A stretch of DNA of 64,000 nucleotides from Nocardia wallacei (GTDB lineage: Bacteria > Actinomycetota > Actinomycetes > Mycobacteriales > Mycobacteriaceae). This document shows positions 44,264 to 55,728 of the stretch, piece by piece. The stretch covers positions 5,952,001 through 6,016,000 of the forward strand of contig NZ_AP023396.1 of NCBI RefSeq assembly GCF_014466955.1, written 5' to 3'. How positions within the stretch are numbered: the stretch's first letter is position 1; every line of letters begins with the position of its first letter. The notes below the pieces were generated by a model. The model was not told where the DNA came from, ran no database searches, and saw only the letters and a program-made list of their open reading frames with translations. The position numbers were made by a program, and so were the translations under genes.

Positions 44264-45532
44264 TCAGGCGGGGCGGGTCTGGCCGTCGCCCCAGACGATC
44301 CACTTGGTGGAGGTGAGTTCGGGGAGACCCATGGGGCCGCGGGCGTGCAGCTTCTGGGTGGAGATGCCGATCTCGGCGCCGAAGCCGAACTGCTCGCCGT
44401 CGGTGAACGCGGTGGAGGCGTTGATCATGACGGCGGCCGCGTCGACCCGGTTGCCGAACTCGCGGGCGGCGGCCAGATCGCCGGTGACGATCGCCTCGGT
44501 GTGCCCGGTGCCCCAGGTGTTGATGTGTTCGACGGCCGCGTCCAGACCGGCGACCACCCGCAGCGCGATGTCCATACTCAGGTACTCCTCGCCCCAGTCG
44601 GTGTCGTTCGCCGGGATCAGGCCGGGCAGGTCGCCGTGCACGGTGACACCGTGCCGCTCCAGCGCCTCGATCAGCCGGGGCACCGCGACGGTGGCGATGG
44701 CGTCGTCGATCAGCACGGTCTCGGCCGCGTTGCAGACGCTGGGGCGGCGTGTCTTGGCGTTGAGCAGGATCGCCTCGGCCATGTCCAGATCGGCGGCGGC
44801 GTGCACGTAGACGTGGCAGTTGCCGGTGCCGGTCTCGATGGTGGGCACCTGCGCGTCGCGGACCACGGCGTTGATCAGACCCGCCCCGCCGCGCGGGATG
44901 ACCACGTCGACCAGGCCGCGCGCCTGGATCAGATGGGTGACGCTGGAACGATCCGCGCTGGGCAGCAACTGCACCGCGTCCTCGGGAAGTTCTTGCGCCG
45001 CAAGGGCTTCCCGCAGCACCTCGACGAGCGCGGCATTGGACCGGGCCGCGGAGGAGGAGCCGCGCAGCAGCGCCGCGTTCCCCGACTTCAACGCCAGCCC
45101 GAACGCGTCGACGGTGACGTTGGGCCGCGCCTCGTACACCATCCCGACCACGCCCAGCGGCACCCGCACCTGCCGGATCTCCAGCCCGTTCGGCAGCGTC
45201 GAGCCCCGCACCACCACACCCACCGGGTCCGGCAGGCCCGCGACCTGGCGCAGCCCTGCGGCGATCCCGTCGACGCGGGCCACGGTCAGGCGCAGCCGGT
45301 CGAGCAGCGACTCCTCGGTGCCGGCCGAGCGGGCGCTCTCGACGTCCTCGGCATTGGCGGCGAGCACGCGGTCCGCGGCGGCCAGCAGCGCGTCGGCGGC
45401 GGCGTGCAGCGCGGAGTTCTTCTGTTCGGTGGTGAGCTGGGCGAGCGTTCGCGACGCCACCCGGGCGCGGCGCGCCGCGTCGTGCACCACCGTGCGGACG
45501 GTGTCCTGATCGGTGGCAGTGGGAGCAGTCAT
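44264..45532 (-). CDS. proA: Gamma-glutamyl phosphate reductase
   Basis: The 422-residue protein has the family blocks [35 protein letters not shown] and the catalytic cysteine segment [14 protein letters not shown]. It reduces glutamyl-5-phosphate to the semialdehyde in proline synthesis, using NADPH in the cytoplasm. It is divergent from a ribokinase at 45556 with only 23 bases between starts. Its place after moxR matches mycobacteria. Confidence 0.97.
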   Translation of the reverse strand: MTAPTATDQDTVRTVVHDAARRARVASRTLAQLTTEQKNSALHAAADALLAAADRVLAANAEDVESARSAGTEESLLDRLRLTVARVDGIAAGLRQVAGLPDPVGVVVRGSTLPNGLEIRQVRVPLGVVGMVYEARPNVTVDAFGLALKSGNAALLRGSSSAARSNAALVEVLREALAAQELPEDAVQLLPSADRSSVTHLIQARGLVDVVIPRGGAGLINAVVRDAQVPTIETGTGNCHVYVHAAADLDMAEAILLNAKTRRPSVCNAAETVLIDDAIATVAVPRLIEALERHGVTVHGDLPGLIPANDTDWGEEYLSMDIALRVVAGLDAAVEHINTWGTGHTEAIVTGDLAAAREFGNRVDAAAVMINASTAFTDGEQFGFGAEIGISTQKLHARGPMGLPELTSTKWIVWGDGQTRPA

Positions 45533-45555
45533 GGGTATCAGCCTACTGTGCGGAT

Positions 45556-46422
45556 ATGGCGCGAATCGCGGTGGTGGGCAGCATCAACATGGATCTGGTG
45601 ACGACGACCGGGCGGCGGCCGGAACCCGGTGAGACGCTGCTGGGCCGGGGCTTCGAGATGGTGCCCGGCGGCAAGGGCTCGAATCAGGCGATCGCCGCAC
45701 GGCGGGCGGGGGCGGAGGTCGAGTTCGTGGGGGCGGTCGGCGACGACCTGTTCGCGCCCGTGCTGCGCGAGGTGCTCGGCGACGCCGGGGTAGGGACGCG
45801 GCGGCTGCGCTCGGTGTCGGGCCCCAGCGGGGTCGCCTCGATCGTGGTGGACGACACGGGTGAGAACACCATCATCGTGGTCGAGGGCGCCAACGCGGCG
45901 CTGACCGAACTCGCCCCCGCCGACCTCGCGGCGGTCGCGGCGGCGGACGTCCTGCTGTGCCAGTTGGAGATTCCGCTGCCGACCGTGCTCGCCGCCGCCC
46001 GGCACGCCCGCGCTTCGGGTACCACGGTGCTGCTCAATCCCTCTCCCGCGCAGGAGCTTTCCGCCGAGTTCTGGTCGGTCGTCGATATCGCCGTGGTGAA
46101 CGCGGGCGAGGCCGCGCGCCTGGCCGCGCCGCTGGAGAGCGTGGCGCACGTCGTCGTCACCCGAGGCGCGGCGGGAGCGGTGTACCGCGGTCCCGAGGGC
46201 GAGGTGGCTCAGCCGGGCATCCGGGTCGAGGTGGTCGACACCACCGGCGCGGGCGACATCTTCACCGGCGCACTCGCCGCGCACTGGCACGAAGGCCCCG
46301 CCGCCGCCCTCGCCTGGGCCTGCACGGCGGGCGCCCTGGCCACGACGAAACTCGGTGCCAGCGCGGCGATCCCGAGCCGCACCGAGATCGAGGCGGCGCT
46401 GGATCGGGCTCAGCGGAACTGA
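45556..46422 (+). CDS. rbsK: Ribokinase (PfkB family)
   Basis: The 288-residue PfkB kinase has the N-terminal sugar motif [20 protein letters not shown] at 39-50, and the C-terminal [17 protein letters not shown] with the catalytic Asp. It phosphorylates ribose or a related sugar at O5. No ribose transporter or regulator is adjacent. The 3' end overlaps the convergent NmrA-like gene by 13 bases. Confidence 0.9.
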   Translation: MARIAVVGSINMDLVTTTGRRPEPGETLLGRGFEMVPGGKGSNQAIAARRAGAEVEFVGAVGDDLFAPVLREVLGDAGVGTRRLRSVSGPSGVASIVVDDTGENTIIVVEGANAALTELAPADLAAVAAADVLLCQLEIPLPTVLAAARHARASGTTVLLNPSPAQELSAEFWSVVDIAVVNAGEAARLAAPLESVAHVVVTRGAAGAVYRGPEGEVAQPGIRVEVVDTTGAGDIFTGALAAHWHEGPAAALAWACTAGALATTKLGASAAIPSRTEIEAALDRAQRN

Positions 46423-47213
46423 TCGGCGTGAGCGGCGGCCCATTCGGCGAAGGTGGTGGCGGGGCGGCCGGTGAGATCGGCGATGGCGGTCGTCGCCTCC
46501 TGGGGGTGCTCCACCATCGCCGCCAGGCCGTCGACGTACCACTCGGCGAACTCACCCATCGCCGGGCGCAGCCGGTCGACGGTCTCCTCGCGGGATTCGG
46601 TCTCGAACGACAGGTCGCGCCCCAGCGCCACGCCCAGTTGCCGGACCCGCTCCGCCCTGGTGAGGGTCTCCGGCCCGGTCAGCGGGTAGGCGATGCCGTC
46701 GTGGCCGTCCTGCGTCAGCACCGTCGCGGCGACGCGGGCGATATCGTCCATCGCGATCGGCGCGTTCGCGGACTCGGGATACGGCTCGCGCACCGTGCCG
46801 GTGGCGCGCACCTGCTCCGCCCACATCGTGGTGTTCTCCATGAATTCGCCCGCGTACAGGTGCGTCCACGGCACGCCCGATTTCTCGACGGCGCGCGCGA
46901 TGGGCTGCCAGTCGGTGGTCTCGTCGCCGGACAGGTCGACGATGCGGCCGACGCCGGCCTGCCGGGCCAGCTCCACCACCTCGGTGACGGTTTCCAGCAC
47001 GGGCGCCAGATACATCCGCTGCACACCCTCGAGTGCCGCGGGCAACGTCGACACCCGGCGCAGATACCCCCGCACCACCTCGACGCCCTCGGGTAGCTCG
47101 GCGCGTTCGGGGTGATTGGACAGGGCGCGAATGTCGTCCGCGCCCAGCGCAATCAGATGATCGACCACTTTCCTACCGATGTTCCCGGTGGCTCCGGTGA
47201 CCAGAATCTTCAT
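46410..47213 (-). CDS. NAD(P)-binding NmrA/SDR-like protein
   Basis: The 267-residue atypical short-chain dehydrogenase begins MKILVTGATGNIGRKVVDHL (the TGATGxxG nucleotide loop) and contains the YAGEFMENTTMW segment typical of the NmrA/HSCARG group. The catalytic Tyr-x3-Lys is absent, so it may sense redox cofactors or act on quinone-like substrates. ATG 47213 places the strand correctly. It lies 53 bases downstream of the AraC regulator gene's stop on the same strand. Confidence 0.85.
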   Translation of the reverse strand: MKILVTGATGNIGRKVVDHLIALGADDIRALSNHPERAELPEGVEVVRGYLRRVSTLPAALEGVQRMYLAPVLETVTEVVELARQAGVGRIVDLSGDETTDWQPIARAVEKSGVPWTHLYAGEFMENTTMWAEQVRATGTVREPYPESANAPIAMDDIARVAATVLTQDGHDGIAYPLTGPETLTRAERVRQLGVALGRDLSFETESREETVDRLRPAMGEFAEWYVDGLAAMVEHPQEATTAIADLTGRPATTFAEWAAAHADQFR

Positions 47214-47266
47214 GGGAGACAGGCTAGTTGCCCGCACCCGGCCTCAGCACATCGAATTCGGTCCCG

Positions 47267-48202
47267 TCACGACGGGGCCGCGGCCGCGGCGCGCCACCGG
47301 CGGGGCGGGGCGCCGTGCGTGCGATGGAACAGGCGGGTGAAGTAGCCGGGGTCGGCGACGCCGACACGACGCGCGACCTCGGCGACCGGCAGTTCGGTCT
47401 CGGCCAGCAGGCGCCGCGCCTCGGCCATCCGGCGGTCGACGATCCAGTCCTGCACGGTGCGGCCGGTGCGACGGCGCACCACGGTGGTCAGGTGTCCGGG
47501 CGTCATGCCGACCGCGCGTGCCACGTCGCGCAGCGACAGCGGCTCGCCGTGCCGCCGCTCGATCACGTCGAACACCTCGGCCAGCAGGGGTTCGCCGCTG
47601 CGCCGCAGATCGCCCACGACATCGGCGGCCAAGCGGGCGAGATCGATGAGCAGCAGGGTCAGGTGCGCGCACGCGGCCTGCCGATACCCTTCGTGCCGTT
47701 CGGCGAGTTCGGTCTCGATCGCCGCGATCGCCGCGTCCCACAGGGGGCGGCGATCCGGGGGCACCTCCAGCCGCAGCAAGCCACCGGAACGGCCGTGCAG
47801 GAACGGGAACAGCAGCGGATGCGACCGCCACGCCGGCCACGGCGTCCGGCCGTCGTCCAGGACGGCCGGATCGAAGAACACCCCGACTCCGCTGCCGACC
47901 GTACGAGCCGCGGCGATGTCGACGACCTGGCCTGCTCCGATCACGTACACGACGGCGTCGCCGGCATAGAACAGCACCGGGAAGTCGTGGATGTGCGGGC
48001 GCACCTCCCGCCGCACGCCCGGTGCGCCGCCGTCGCGCATCAGCATGGTGTGGCCGTCGACAGCACTGAAACGCAGCAGCGACACCGGCGGGACGGCGTT
48101 GTCGGTCCGGTAGTCGTACACGGGCACACCCCGCCGGTGCCCCACCACTCTGGTCGACTCGCGCACGTCACCGAAGATAGTCCCATTTTCGCCGATAATC
48201 AC
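47267..48202 (-). CDS. AraC-family regulator
   Basis: The 311-residue protein has a cupin-type sensor (VRPHIHDFPVLFYAGDAVVYVIGAG) and a double helix-turn-helix (LSLRDVARAVGMTPGHLTTVVRRRTG; LPVAEVARRVGVADPGYFTRLFHRTHG). It is divergent from a methyltransferase with only about 30-40 bases between starts, so its own start may be GTG 48166, or the promoters may overlap coding sequence. Likely targets are the flanking methyltransferase and the NmrA-like gene. Confidence 0.87.
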   Translation of the reverse strand: MIIGENGTIFGDVRESTRVVGHRRGVPVYDYRTDNAVPPVSLLRFSAVDGHTMLMRDGGAPGVRREVRPHIHDFPVLFYAGDAVVYVIGAGQVVDIAAARTVGSGVGVFFDPAVLDDGRTPWPAWRSHPLLFPFLHGRSGGLLRLEVPPDRRPLWDAAIAAIETELAERHEGYRQAACAHLTLLLIDLARLAADVVGDLRRSGEPLLAEVFDVIERRHGEPLSLRDVARAVGMTPGHLTTVVRRRTGRTVQDWIVDRRMAEARRLLAETELPVAEVARRVGVADPGYFTRLFHRTHGAPPRRWRAAAAAPS

Positions 48203-48240
48203 CCCACTACCCGCGGCTACCGGCGCTCACCATGGATCGT

Positions 48241-48918
48241 ATGACCGAACATCGTCCACATTCCGTCACCACCGCGATGGGCAACCGGCACGACTACCTG
48301 CCCGCCGCGGGTCGCGACGCGTTCCTGCCCGCCTACGATCTGCTGACCCGGCTGCTCGGCGCGCCACGGCTGCACGAGCGTCTGGTCGACCAGGCCGAAC
48401 TGCGCGACGACCACAGAATTCTCGAAATAGGCTGCGGCACTGGCAATCTCACGCTTCGGGCGAAACGCGCCCGGCCTGCCGCCGAGGTGATCGGCACCGA
48501 TCCCGATCCCCGCGCTCTGGCCCGCGCGGCGCGAAAGGCACAGGGACAGCAGGGCATTCGGTTCGAACACGCCTACGCTCAGGAACTCCCGTACGGCGAC
48601 GGCGAATTCGACCGGGTGCTGTCCTCGCTGATGCTGCACCACCTCGACGCCGACATCAAGCAGGCGCTGGCCGCCGAGGCATTTCGGGTGCTGCGCCCCG
48701 GCGGGCGGTTGCACGTGGTCGACATCGGCGGTCCGATGACGCCCGCCGACGGCCTCGCGGCGCGGCTGACGCTGCGCGGAGAACACATCGGCGGGAACCT
48801 CGGCGACGGTATCCCGCGACTGTTGCGCGACGCGGGTTTCGACTGCGCCGTGGTGGACTCACAGCCGCACCGGCGCCTGGGTCGCGTCACCTACTACCGG
48901 GCGGTCCGGCCGGACTGA
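48241..48918 (+). CDS. SAM-dependent methyltransferase
   Basis: The 225-residue class I methyltransferase has motif I ILEIGCGTGNLTLRA, motif II EVIGTDPDP, motif IV region DRVLSSLMLHHL and post-motif LRPGGRLHVVDIG. ATG 48241 or ATG 48232 are both possible. It resembles the UbiE/small-molecule methyltransferase group. It is convergent with the TetR gene, 10 bases apart. Confidence 0.83.
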   Translation: MTEHRPHSVTTAMGNRHDYLPAAGRDAFLPAYDLLTRLLGAPRLHERLVDQAELRDDHRILEIGCGTGNLTLRAKRARPAAEVIGTDPDPRALARAARKAQGQQGIRFEHAYAQELPYGDGEFDRVLSSLMLHHLDADIKQALAAEAFRVLRPGGRLHVVDIGGPMTPADGLAARLTLRGEHIGGNLGDGIPRLLRDAGFDCAVVDSQPHRRLGRVTYYRAVRPD

Positions 48919-48928
48919 GAACCACCGA

Positions 48929-49489
48929 TCATCGGGTGTATCCGGCGACCAGATCCGACAGCTGGGCGCCCACCCGTTCGAGCGGCTCGGCGGAGCGGGT
49001 GGCCAGCGACATCACCACGGCGCCCTCGATCGCGGCGATGATGGTGGTAGCCAGCGACAGCGCGCGCTCGGGAGCCACCCGCTCCGCGCGCAGCCGCTCG
49101 GCGAGGATCCGCTCCCAGTCGGCGAAGGTCGCGCCGGCCGCGTCCGCCGCCGCCGGTGCCTCCGAACGACCCAGCGCCGCCGCCACGATCGGGCATCCGG
49201 CGGTGAAATCGCTCGACACCATCGCCTCGCGCCACAGCGACGGGAATGCCGCCACCGCCGCGGCCAGGTCGGCACCGGCGGTGAGCTTGCCGATCAGCAC
49301 GCTCGCCGCCTGCCCGGCCGATCGGGTGGCCGCGGCCACCAGCTCCGCCTTGCCCTCGGGGAAATTCAGATAGACCGACCGCCGCGAGATGCCGCTGTGC
49401 TGCAGCAGCTGCGCGATGCCGGTGCCCGCGACCCCGTTGCGGCGCATCAGATCGACGGTGCTGTCGATCAGCCGCTCCCGCGCGCCCAT
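48929..49489 (-). CDS. TetR-family repressor
   Basis: The 186-residue protein has the TetR N-terminal DNA-binding domain (RERLIDSTVDLMRRNGVAGTGIAQLLQHSGISRRSVYLNFPEGKAELVA) and a C-terminal ligand domain like that of the LmrA/YxaF-type regulators. ATG 49489 has no strong ribosome-binding site. It is divergent from the OYE-Ddn fusion, and two copies of ACCGATCGGT lie between them, so it very probably represses that gene and itself. Confidence 0.9.
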   Translation of the reverse strand: MGARERLIDSTVDLMRRNGVAGTGIAQLLQHSGISRRSVYLNFPEGKAELVAAATRSAGQAASVLIGKLTAGADLAAAVAAFPSLWREAMVSSDFTAGCPIVAAALGRSEAPAAADAAGATFADWERILAERLRAERVAPERALSLATTIIAAIEGAVVMSLATRSAEPLERVGAQLSDLVAGYTR

Positions 49490-49534
49490 GGTCCGATTCC
49501 TCTCCGTCCGCACTGCGAACAGCCTACCTTGCCC

Positions 49535-49578
49535 TAGACCGATCGGTGTACTACCGTGCTGATAAACCGATCGGTCTA
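49535..49578. promoter_or_regulatory. Double palindromic operator between tetR and the OYE-Ddn gene
   Basis: Two perfect 10-base palindromes ACCGATCGGT occupy 49538-49547 and 49566-49575. The outer flanks TAG and CTA make the whole 44-base segment symmetrical. Centres are 28 bases apart, allowing two dimers on nearly the same face. It lies 46 bases from the TetR start and 21 bases from the fusion start. Confidence 0.85.
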
Positions 49579-49598
49579 CCGCGACGGAGGAGCATCCG

Positions 49599-51437
<1,839 letters not shown>

Positions 51438-51480
51438 TTCGTGCGCGAGGCGCCGACGTTGTGACCGCAAACACAAATTG

Positions 51481-51489
51481 GGAAATTCC
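51481..51489. promoter_or_regulatory. Possible IclR autoregulatory site
   Basis: GGAAATTCC is a 9-base palindrome 52 bases before the iclR ATG, within TTGGGAAATTCCACA, and resembles the general TGGAAAT-ATTTCCA theme of IclR boxes. It is a weak call because the site is short. Confidence 0.3.
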
Positions 51490-51540
51490 ACATGTCGCGG
51501 GGATGTACTTCTAGACTCCACGTGAACAACGGAGGTACCC

Positions 51541-52362
51541 ATGACCGTCACCGTGCCGCCCGCGGAACGCTCCACTCCCGCCCCGCGTCACGCGACGGAG
51601 AACCGCAACGCGCTGCCCGTCTCGATGATCGAGCGGATGACCCTGATTCTCGACGCGTTCGACGTCACCACCCCCACCCTCACGCTGCTGGAATTGGTCG
51701 AACGCACCGGCCTGCCGCGTTCCACCGTGCACCGCATCCTGGACCAGATGATCCGCCTGCGCTGGCTGGCGCACACGACCGGCGGCTACCGCCTCGGCAT
51801 GCGCACGCTGGAGCTGGGCGGCCTGACCGCCGACCACAACGAGATCCGCGACGCGGTCGGCCCGCTGCTGCACGAGCTGTCCCAGCGCACCGGGATGGTC
51901 GGCCACCTCGCGGTGCTGGACGGCCGCGACGTGGTGTACCTGGACAAGGCCGGTGGCCGGTTCGCCACCGCCCTGCCCACCCGGCTCGGCGGCCGCATGC
52001 CCGCCCACGCGACGGCGCTGGGCAAGGCGGCGCTGGCGGCGCTCGAACCCGCCATCACCGAGGCGGCACTGCGCACCCGGCTGCCCCGCCTCACCCCGCG
52101 CACCGTCTCCGAGCCCGACGCCCTGCGCCGCGAACTGGCACAGATCCGCCTGCGCCAGGGCGTCGCGGTCGATCGCGAGGAGGCGGTTGCCGGAATCGCC
52201 TGCGTCGCAGCGCCTTTGCGAGTTCGCGGCACCGCACCGGCCGCACTCTCCCTGTCCGGCCGAGCCGAGGCCATGAGCTTCGACCGCTTGGCCCGCGTGG
52301 TGCTGGAGGTGGCCCACGAGGCGGGCCGCGCCCTGTCTCCCCACCACGCGACCTGGCACTGA
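51541..52362 (+). CDS. IclR-family regulator
   Basis: The 273-residue protein has an N-terminal winged helix (SMIERMTLILDAF...LTLLELVERTGLPRSTVHRILDQMIRLRWL) and a C-terminal effector domain with LGKAALAAL and GVAVDREEAVAGIACVAAPL, the usual IclR blocks. GGAGG precedes the ATG. It lies about 100 bases behind the fusion gene, on the same strand. Targets unknown. Confidence 0.9.
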   Translation: MTVTVPPAERSTPAPRHATENRNALPVSMIERMTLILDAFDVTTPTLTLLELVERTGLPRSTVHRILDQMIRLRWLAHTTGGYRLGMRTLELGGLTADHNEIRDAVGPLLHELSQRTGMVGHLAVLDGRDVVYLDKAGGRFATALPTRLGGRMPAHATALGKAALAALEPAITEAALRTRLPRLTPRTVSEPDALRRELAQIRLRQGVAVDREEAVAGIACVAAPLRVRGTAPAALSLSGRAEAMSFDRLARVVLEVAHEAGRALSPHHATWH

Positions 52363-52426
52363 GCCTGGTTCCCCACCACCTCGAACGTTCTCAGCTCCCA
52401 CGGACGATTCCGCAGCCGCGGCCGGT

Positions 52427-53095
52427 TCAGAGGCGGCGGATGCGGGCCAGCCAGGCGGCGGTGTCGATGATGCCGTCGGCGGTGGGCTTCAGGTCGAGGG
52501 TCTCGACCTCCGCGGCGACCAGGCCGGTGACGCGGCCGCGGTAGCTGCTGGGCTGGAGATCCTCCAATTCCCAACCCGTGCCGAAGGATTCGCGGATCAA
52601 CGTGTCGCTGATACGCGGTCCGATACCGGGTTCGGCGGTCGAGAGCGCCAGCACGTGCACATACCCGCCCGGCTCGGTGAGAGTGTGCAGGGCGCGCACA
52701 TAGTCGGCGCGGGCCTCGGGCTCCGTGCCGAAGATGTGGAACAGCGCGCTGTCGACGATGGTGTCGAACACTCCGAGTTCCGCGGCGGCCGCGGGCTCGC
52801 GGCCCAGCCGCAGTGCGTCGGCGACCCGGAATCGCGCTGCCGGAACACCCTTCTCGGCCGCGTTGCGCCGGGCGTGGGCGACGGCGCTGGGCGACAGGTC
52901 GACGCCCAGCACGTCGTAGCCGAGCCGGGTGAGCATGATGGTGTGCTCGCCCGCGCCGGTGCCGGGGTCGAGCACCCGCCCGCGGATGTGGCCCGCGCGC
53001 TCGAGCGCCACGATCGCCGGCTGCGGCTCGCCGATGACCCACGGCGCGGTGTCGTTGTCGTAGGCGGTGTTCCAGAACTCTGCGGTCTGCGTCAT
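52427..53095 (-). CDS. SAM-dependent methyltransferase, TPMT-like
   Basis: The 222-residue methyltransferase begins with AEFWNTAYDNDTAPWVIGEPQPAIVALE, a pattern of thiol/TPMT-like methyltransferases. It has motif I VLDPGTGAGEHTIMLTR (Pro in place of the usual Val/Ile) and motif II VLGVDLSPS. It may detoxify thiols or halides, by inference from the family. ATG 53095; ATG 53110 is an alternative. It is convergent with iclR. Confidence 0.82.
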   Translation of the reverse strand: MTQTAEFWNTAYDNDTAPWVIGEPQPAIVALERAGHIRGRVLDPGTGAGEHTIMLTRLGYDVLGVDLSPSAVAHARRNAAEKGVPAARFRVADALRLGREPAAAAELGVFDTIVDSALFHIFGTEPEARADYVRALHTLTEPGGYVHVLALSTAEPGIGPRISDTLIRESFGTGWELEDLQPSSYRGRVTGLVAAEVETLDLKPTADGIIDTAAWLARIRRL

Positions 53096-53149
53096 GCCCT
53101 CACTGTGCATCCTCAACCACACTCGAGGTCAACACCGGCGCTGCGCGGT

Positions 53150-53557
53150 TCATCCGCGCTCCGCCAGCCAGCGCTTCGCCCGCGTCGGCGAGGCGCGGGA
53201 CAGCCAGGCGTCCTGGACCACCTCGGTCAGCTCGTCCAGGCCGAGTTCGCCGATCCGGCTGCCCCGCAACAACACCGACAGATGGCCGTCGAAGTGCGGC
53301 GTGCTGAAGAACGGCGAATCCGGATCCTGCACCAACGCCAGCTTGTCCGACTCCGACGGCACCCAGAACACGATCACATCCGCGAAGCGCTCCCCCGTGG
53401 CCGGGTCGAACGCGTCCGGGCGCGGCGTTCTGAAGAAGATGAACGACTTGCGCCCGACCTGGTAGATCGCATTGCCCTGCGGGCCGTACTCGACCGTCAC
53501 GTGCGGCATGGCCTGTGCCAGCTCGTGCACATCGTCCACCCGGGCGCGCCGTGCCAT
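53150..53557 (-). CDS. MmcQ/YjbR-like protein
   Basis: The 135-residue protein has the YjbR-like fold pattern: FIFFRTPRPDAF, DVIVFWVPSESDKLALVQDPDSPFFSTPHFDGHLSVLLRG and a C-terminal EVVQDAWLSRAS. The family is small and DNA-binding-like in structure, but its role is not established. It starts 10 bases behind the luciferase-like gene, so the two form an operon. Confidence 0.75.
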   Translation of the reverse strand: MARRARVDDVHELAQAMPHVTVEYGPQGNAIYQVGRKSFIFFRTPRPDAFDPATGERFADVIVFWVPSESDKLALVQDPDSPFFSTPHFDGHLSVLLRGSRIGELGLDELTEVVQDAWLSRASPTRAKRWLAERG

Positions 53558-53567
53558 CTCCCCTACC

Positions 53568-54479
53568 TCAATCGGCAAGTCCGGCAAGGAGTTTGCGGGT
53601 GCGAGCCGCCGCGTCACCACCGGCGAACACGACGCCGTAGAACTCGGTGGCGCCCGCCTGGGAGACCTCCCGCAGCCGCGCCGCCACGTGCTCCTCGGAG
53701 CCGATGATCGCGAGATCCGCCGGCCCCGCCGCACCTTCCCGATCCATCATCGCCCGATACGACGGCAGCGAACCGTAGGCCCCGAACACCTCCGCCGCCG
53801 ACTGCCGTGCCCCGTCGACGTCGTCGGTGACCAGCACGGGCAGGGCGCAGACCACGCGCGGCGCCGGGCGGCCCGCCTCGGCCGCGGCGGCGGTGATGGT
53901 CGGCGCGATGTGGTCGCGAATGGTGGCCGGGCCGGTCATCCACAACACGGTCCCGTCGGCCCGCCGACCCGCCAGCTTCAACATCTGCGTGCCCATCGCC
54001 GCGACCAGGACCGGTACCCGGCCCTCGTTCGGGACGCTCAGGGCCAGCTCGGCGCTGAGGGTCTCGCCCCGGTAGGAGACCGTCTCCCCCTCGAGCAGCG
54101 GCAGCAGGATCGACAGGTACTCCTTCATGTGCCGGGCGGGCCGCTCGAACCCGTAGCCGAACATGTTCTCGATGACGACCTGATGCGACAGGCCGATACC
54201 GAGCGTCAGCCGCCCGGGGCCCACCGCGAGCACCGCGGTGCGGGCCTGCTGGGCCATCGCGGCCGGATGCCGCGGATAGGTGGGTACGACGGCGGTCCCC
54301 AGCTCGATGCCCGGCACCTGGCTCCCGGCGACCGCAAGCGCGGTCAGCGCGTCGATGCCGAAGATGTGCGACAGCCACGCCGAGGCGAATCCCTCCTCGG
54401 CCGCCTGCGCCAGGTCGTCGGTGATCCGGCGCAGTGCGTCGGGGCCGGTCGGTTCGTTGAGCAAGATGCCGATCCGCAC
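53568..54479 (-). CDS. LLM-class flavin/F420-dependent oxidoreductase
   Basis: The 303-residue luciferase-like protein begins VRIGILLNEPTG and has GTAVVPTYPRHPAAMAQQA, GPGRLTLGIGLSHQ and VPVLVAAMGTQMLKLAG. These are marks of the TIM-barrel F420-dependent group common in Mycobacteriales. GTG 54479 was chosen because the conserved strand begins there; the long frame upstream is shadow. It is the first gene of a pair with the YjbR-like protein and divergent from GH172. Confidence 0.88.
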   Translation of the reverse strand: MRIGILLNEPTGPDALRRITDDLAQAAEEGFASAWLSHIFGIDALTALAVAGSQVPGIELGTAVVPTYPRHPAAMAQQARTAVLAVGPGRLTLGIGLSHQVVIENMFGYGFERPARHMKEYLSILLPLLEGETVSYRGETLSAELALSVPNEGRVPVLVAAMGTQMLKLAGRRADGTVLWMTGPATIRDHIAPTITAAAAEAGRPAPRVVCALPVLVTDDVDGARQSAAEVFGAYGSLPSYRAMMDREGAAGPADLAIIGSEEHVAARLREVSQAGATEFYGVVFAGGDAAARTRKLLAGLAD

Positions 54480-54630
54480 GGTGGGGCCTCCTCGGTCGAT
54501 GTATCGAACACGTCGGTGAGTCGAACACACAGCGTCCGTCAGTTCATCCAGCCTATGCCCCGGGCCGCCGGGTTCGGCTCTCTCGGGGCCAATCGCGACC
54601 GCGCGGGCCGGGTCGCATGTCAAAATCCCG

Positions 54631-55671
54631 ATGGTGCACGAACTATGGCGGCTCGACCAGGGACGTACCCGCTCGATCAGTCCGGAGAACCCCACCGGGG
54701 CGCCGGGAGCGGGCGCACGCGCGGCGACCGGGACCGGCGCGACCGCGGCCGGCGACCTGGGGATCGGCTGGAAGGTGTCCCCCTCGATCGACCTCGCGCC
54801 GGACGAGACGGCCACGCTGGCCGACGTCTCGGGGCCCGGCGTCATCCGGCACTTCTGGCTCACCACCGACCGCACCGCCCTGAACCGGCTGCGGCTGCGC
54901 ATGTATTGGGACGACGAGGCCGACCCCGCCGTGGACGTGCCGCTGGGGGCGTTGTTCTGCAACGCGTGGGACGAACTCGCGCTGGTGAACTCGGAAATGG
55001 TGGTGGTCGCGGCCGCCGGGGGACTGAACAGCTTCTGGCCCATGCCCTTTCGCGCGCACGCCCGGGTCACCCTGCACAACGGTGGCGCGGCGCCGGTGCC
55101 GGTGTACTACCAGCTGACCTATCTGGAGCAGGAGGTGCCGCGCTCGGCGGGTTACCTGCACGCGCGGTGGCGGCGGCGCAATCCCCTGGGCCGTCCGGCC
55201 GTGCACACCATCCTCGACGACGTGCCCGGGCCGGGCCGCTACGTCGGCACCTACCTTGCGATCACGCCGAACGCGCCCGGCTGGTGGGGTGAGGGCGAGG
55301 TGAAGTTCTATCTCGACGGCGACACCGAATACCCGACCATCTGCGGCACCGGCACCGAGGACTACTTCGGTGGCGCCTGGAACTTCGACCTCGACGACGC
55401 CTACCGGACCTACTCCACCCCGTACCTCGGTTTCGTGCAGGCCCTGCCCGACGACCGGATATATCAGCCCGAGCAGCGGTTCGGCATGTACCGCTGGCAC
55501 GTGCGCGACCCGATCTGCTTCGACCGGAGCCTGCGGGTCACCGTCCAGGCGCTCGGGTGGCGCGACGACGGCTGCTACCTGCCGCTCGATCGCGCCGATA
55601 TCGCCACCACCGCACTGTGGTACCAGCATCGATCGGTGACCGGGCGGCGTCGGTCGCCGATGTCGCGGTGA
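54631..55671 (+). CDS. GH172 (DUF2961) glycoside hydrolase
   Basis: The 346-residue protein has the DUF2961/GH172 core: VSGPGVIRHFWLTTD, YWDDEADPAVDVPLGALFC, VKFYLDGDTEYPTICGTGTEDYFGGAWNF with the likely catalytic acids, and YRWHVRDPICF. Characterised members act on difructose anhydride or release D-arabinofuranose from mycobacterial-type arabinan. No signal peptide is seen, so it would act in the cytoplasm. It is followed by a xylulokinase gene. ATG 54631 lacks a good ribosome-binding site and may be leaderless. Confidence 0.85.
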   Translation: MVHELWRLDQGRTRSISPENPTGAPGAGARAATGTGATAAGDLGIGWKVSPSIDLAPDETATLADVSGPGVIRHFWLTTDRTALNRLRLRMYWDDEADPAVDVPLGALFCNAWDELALVNSEMVVVAAAGGLNSFWPMPFRAHARVTLHNGGAAPVPVYYQLTYLEQEVPRSAGYLHARWRRRNPLGRPAVHTILDDVPGPGRYVGTYLAITPNAPGWWGEGEVKFYLDGDTEYPTICGTGTEDYFGGAWNFDLDDAYRTYSTPYLGFVQALPDDRIYQPEQRFGMYRWHVRDPICFDRSLRVTVQALGWRDDGCYLPLDRADIATTALWYQHRSVTGRRRSPMSR

Positions 55672-55728
55672 TCGGCCGGACACCGGCATGGTGCAGGTGG
55701 CCGGTGCGCCGCGGAAGGAGTGAAGCCG

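Noticed and set aside
53568..55079. 500-residue version of the luciferase-like protein
   Set aside because: The N-terminal 200 residues overlap GH172 on the other strand and lack family similarity; the conserved barrel starts at GTG 54479.
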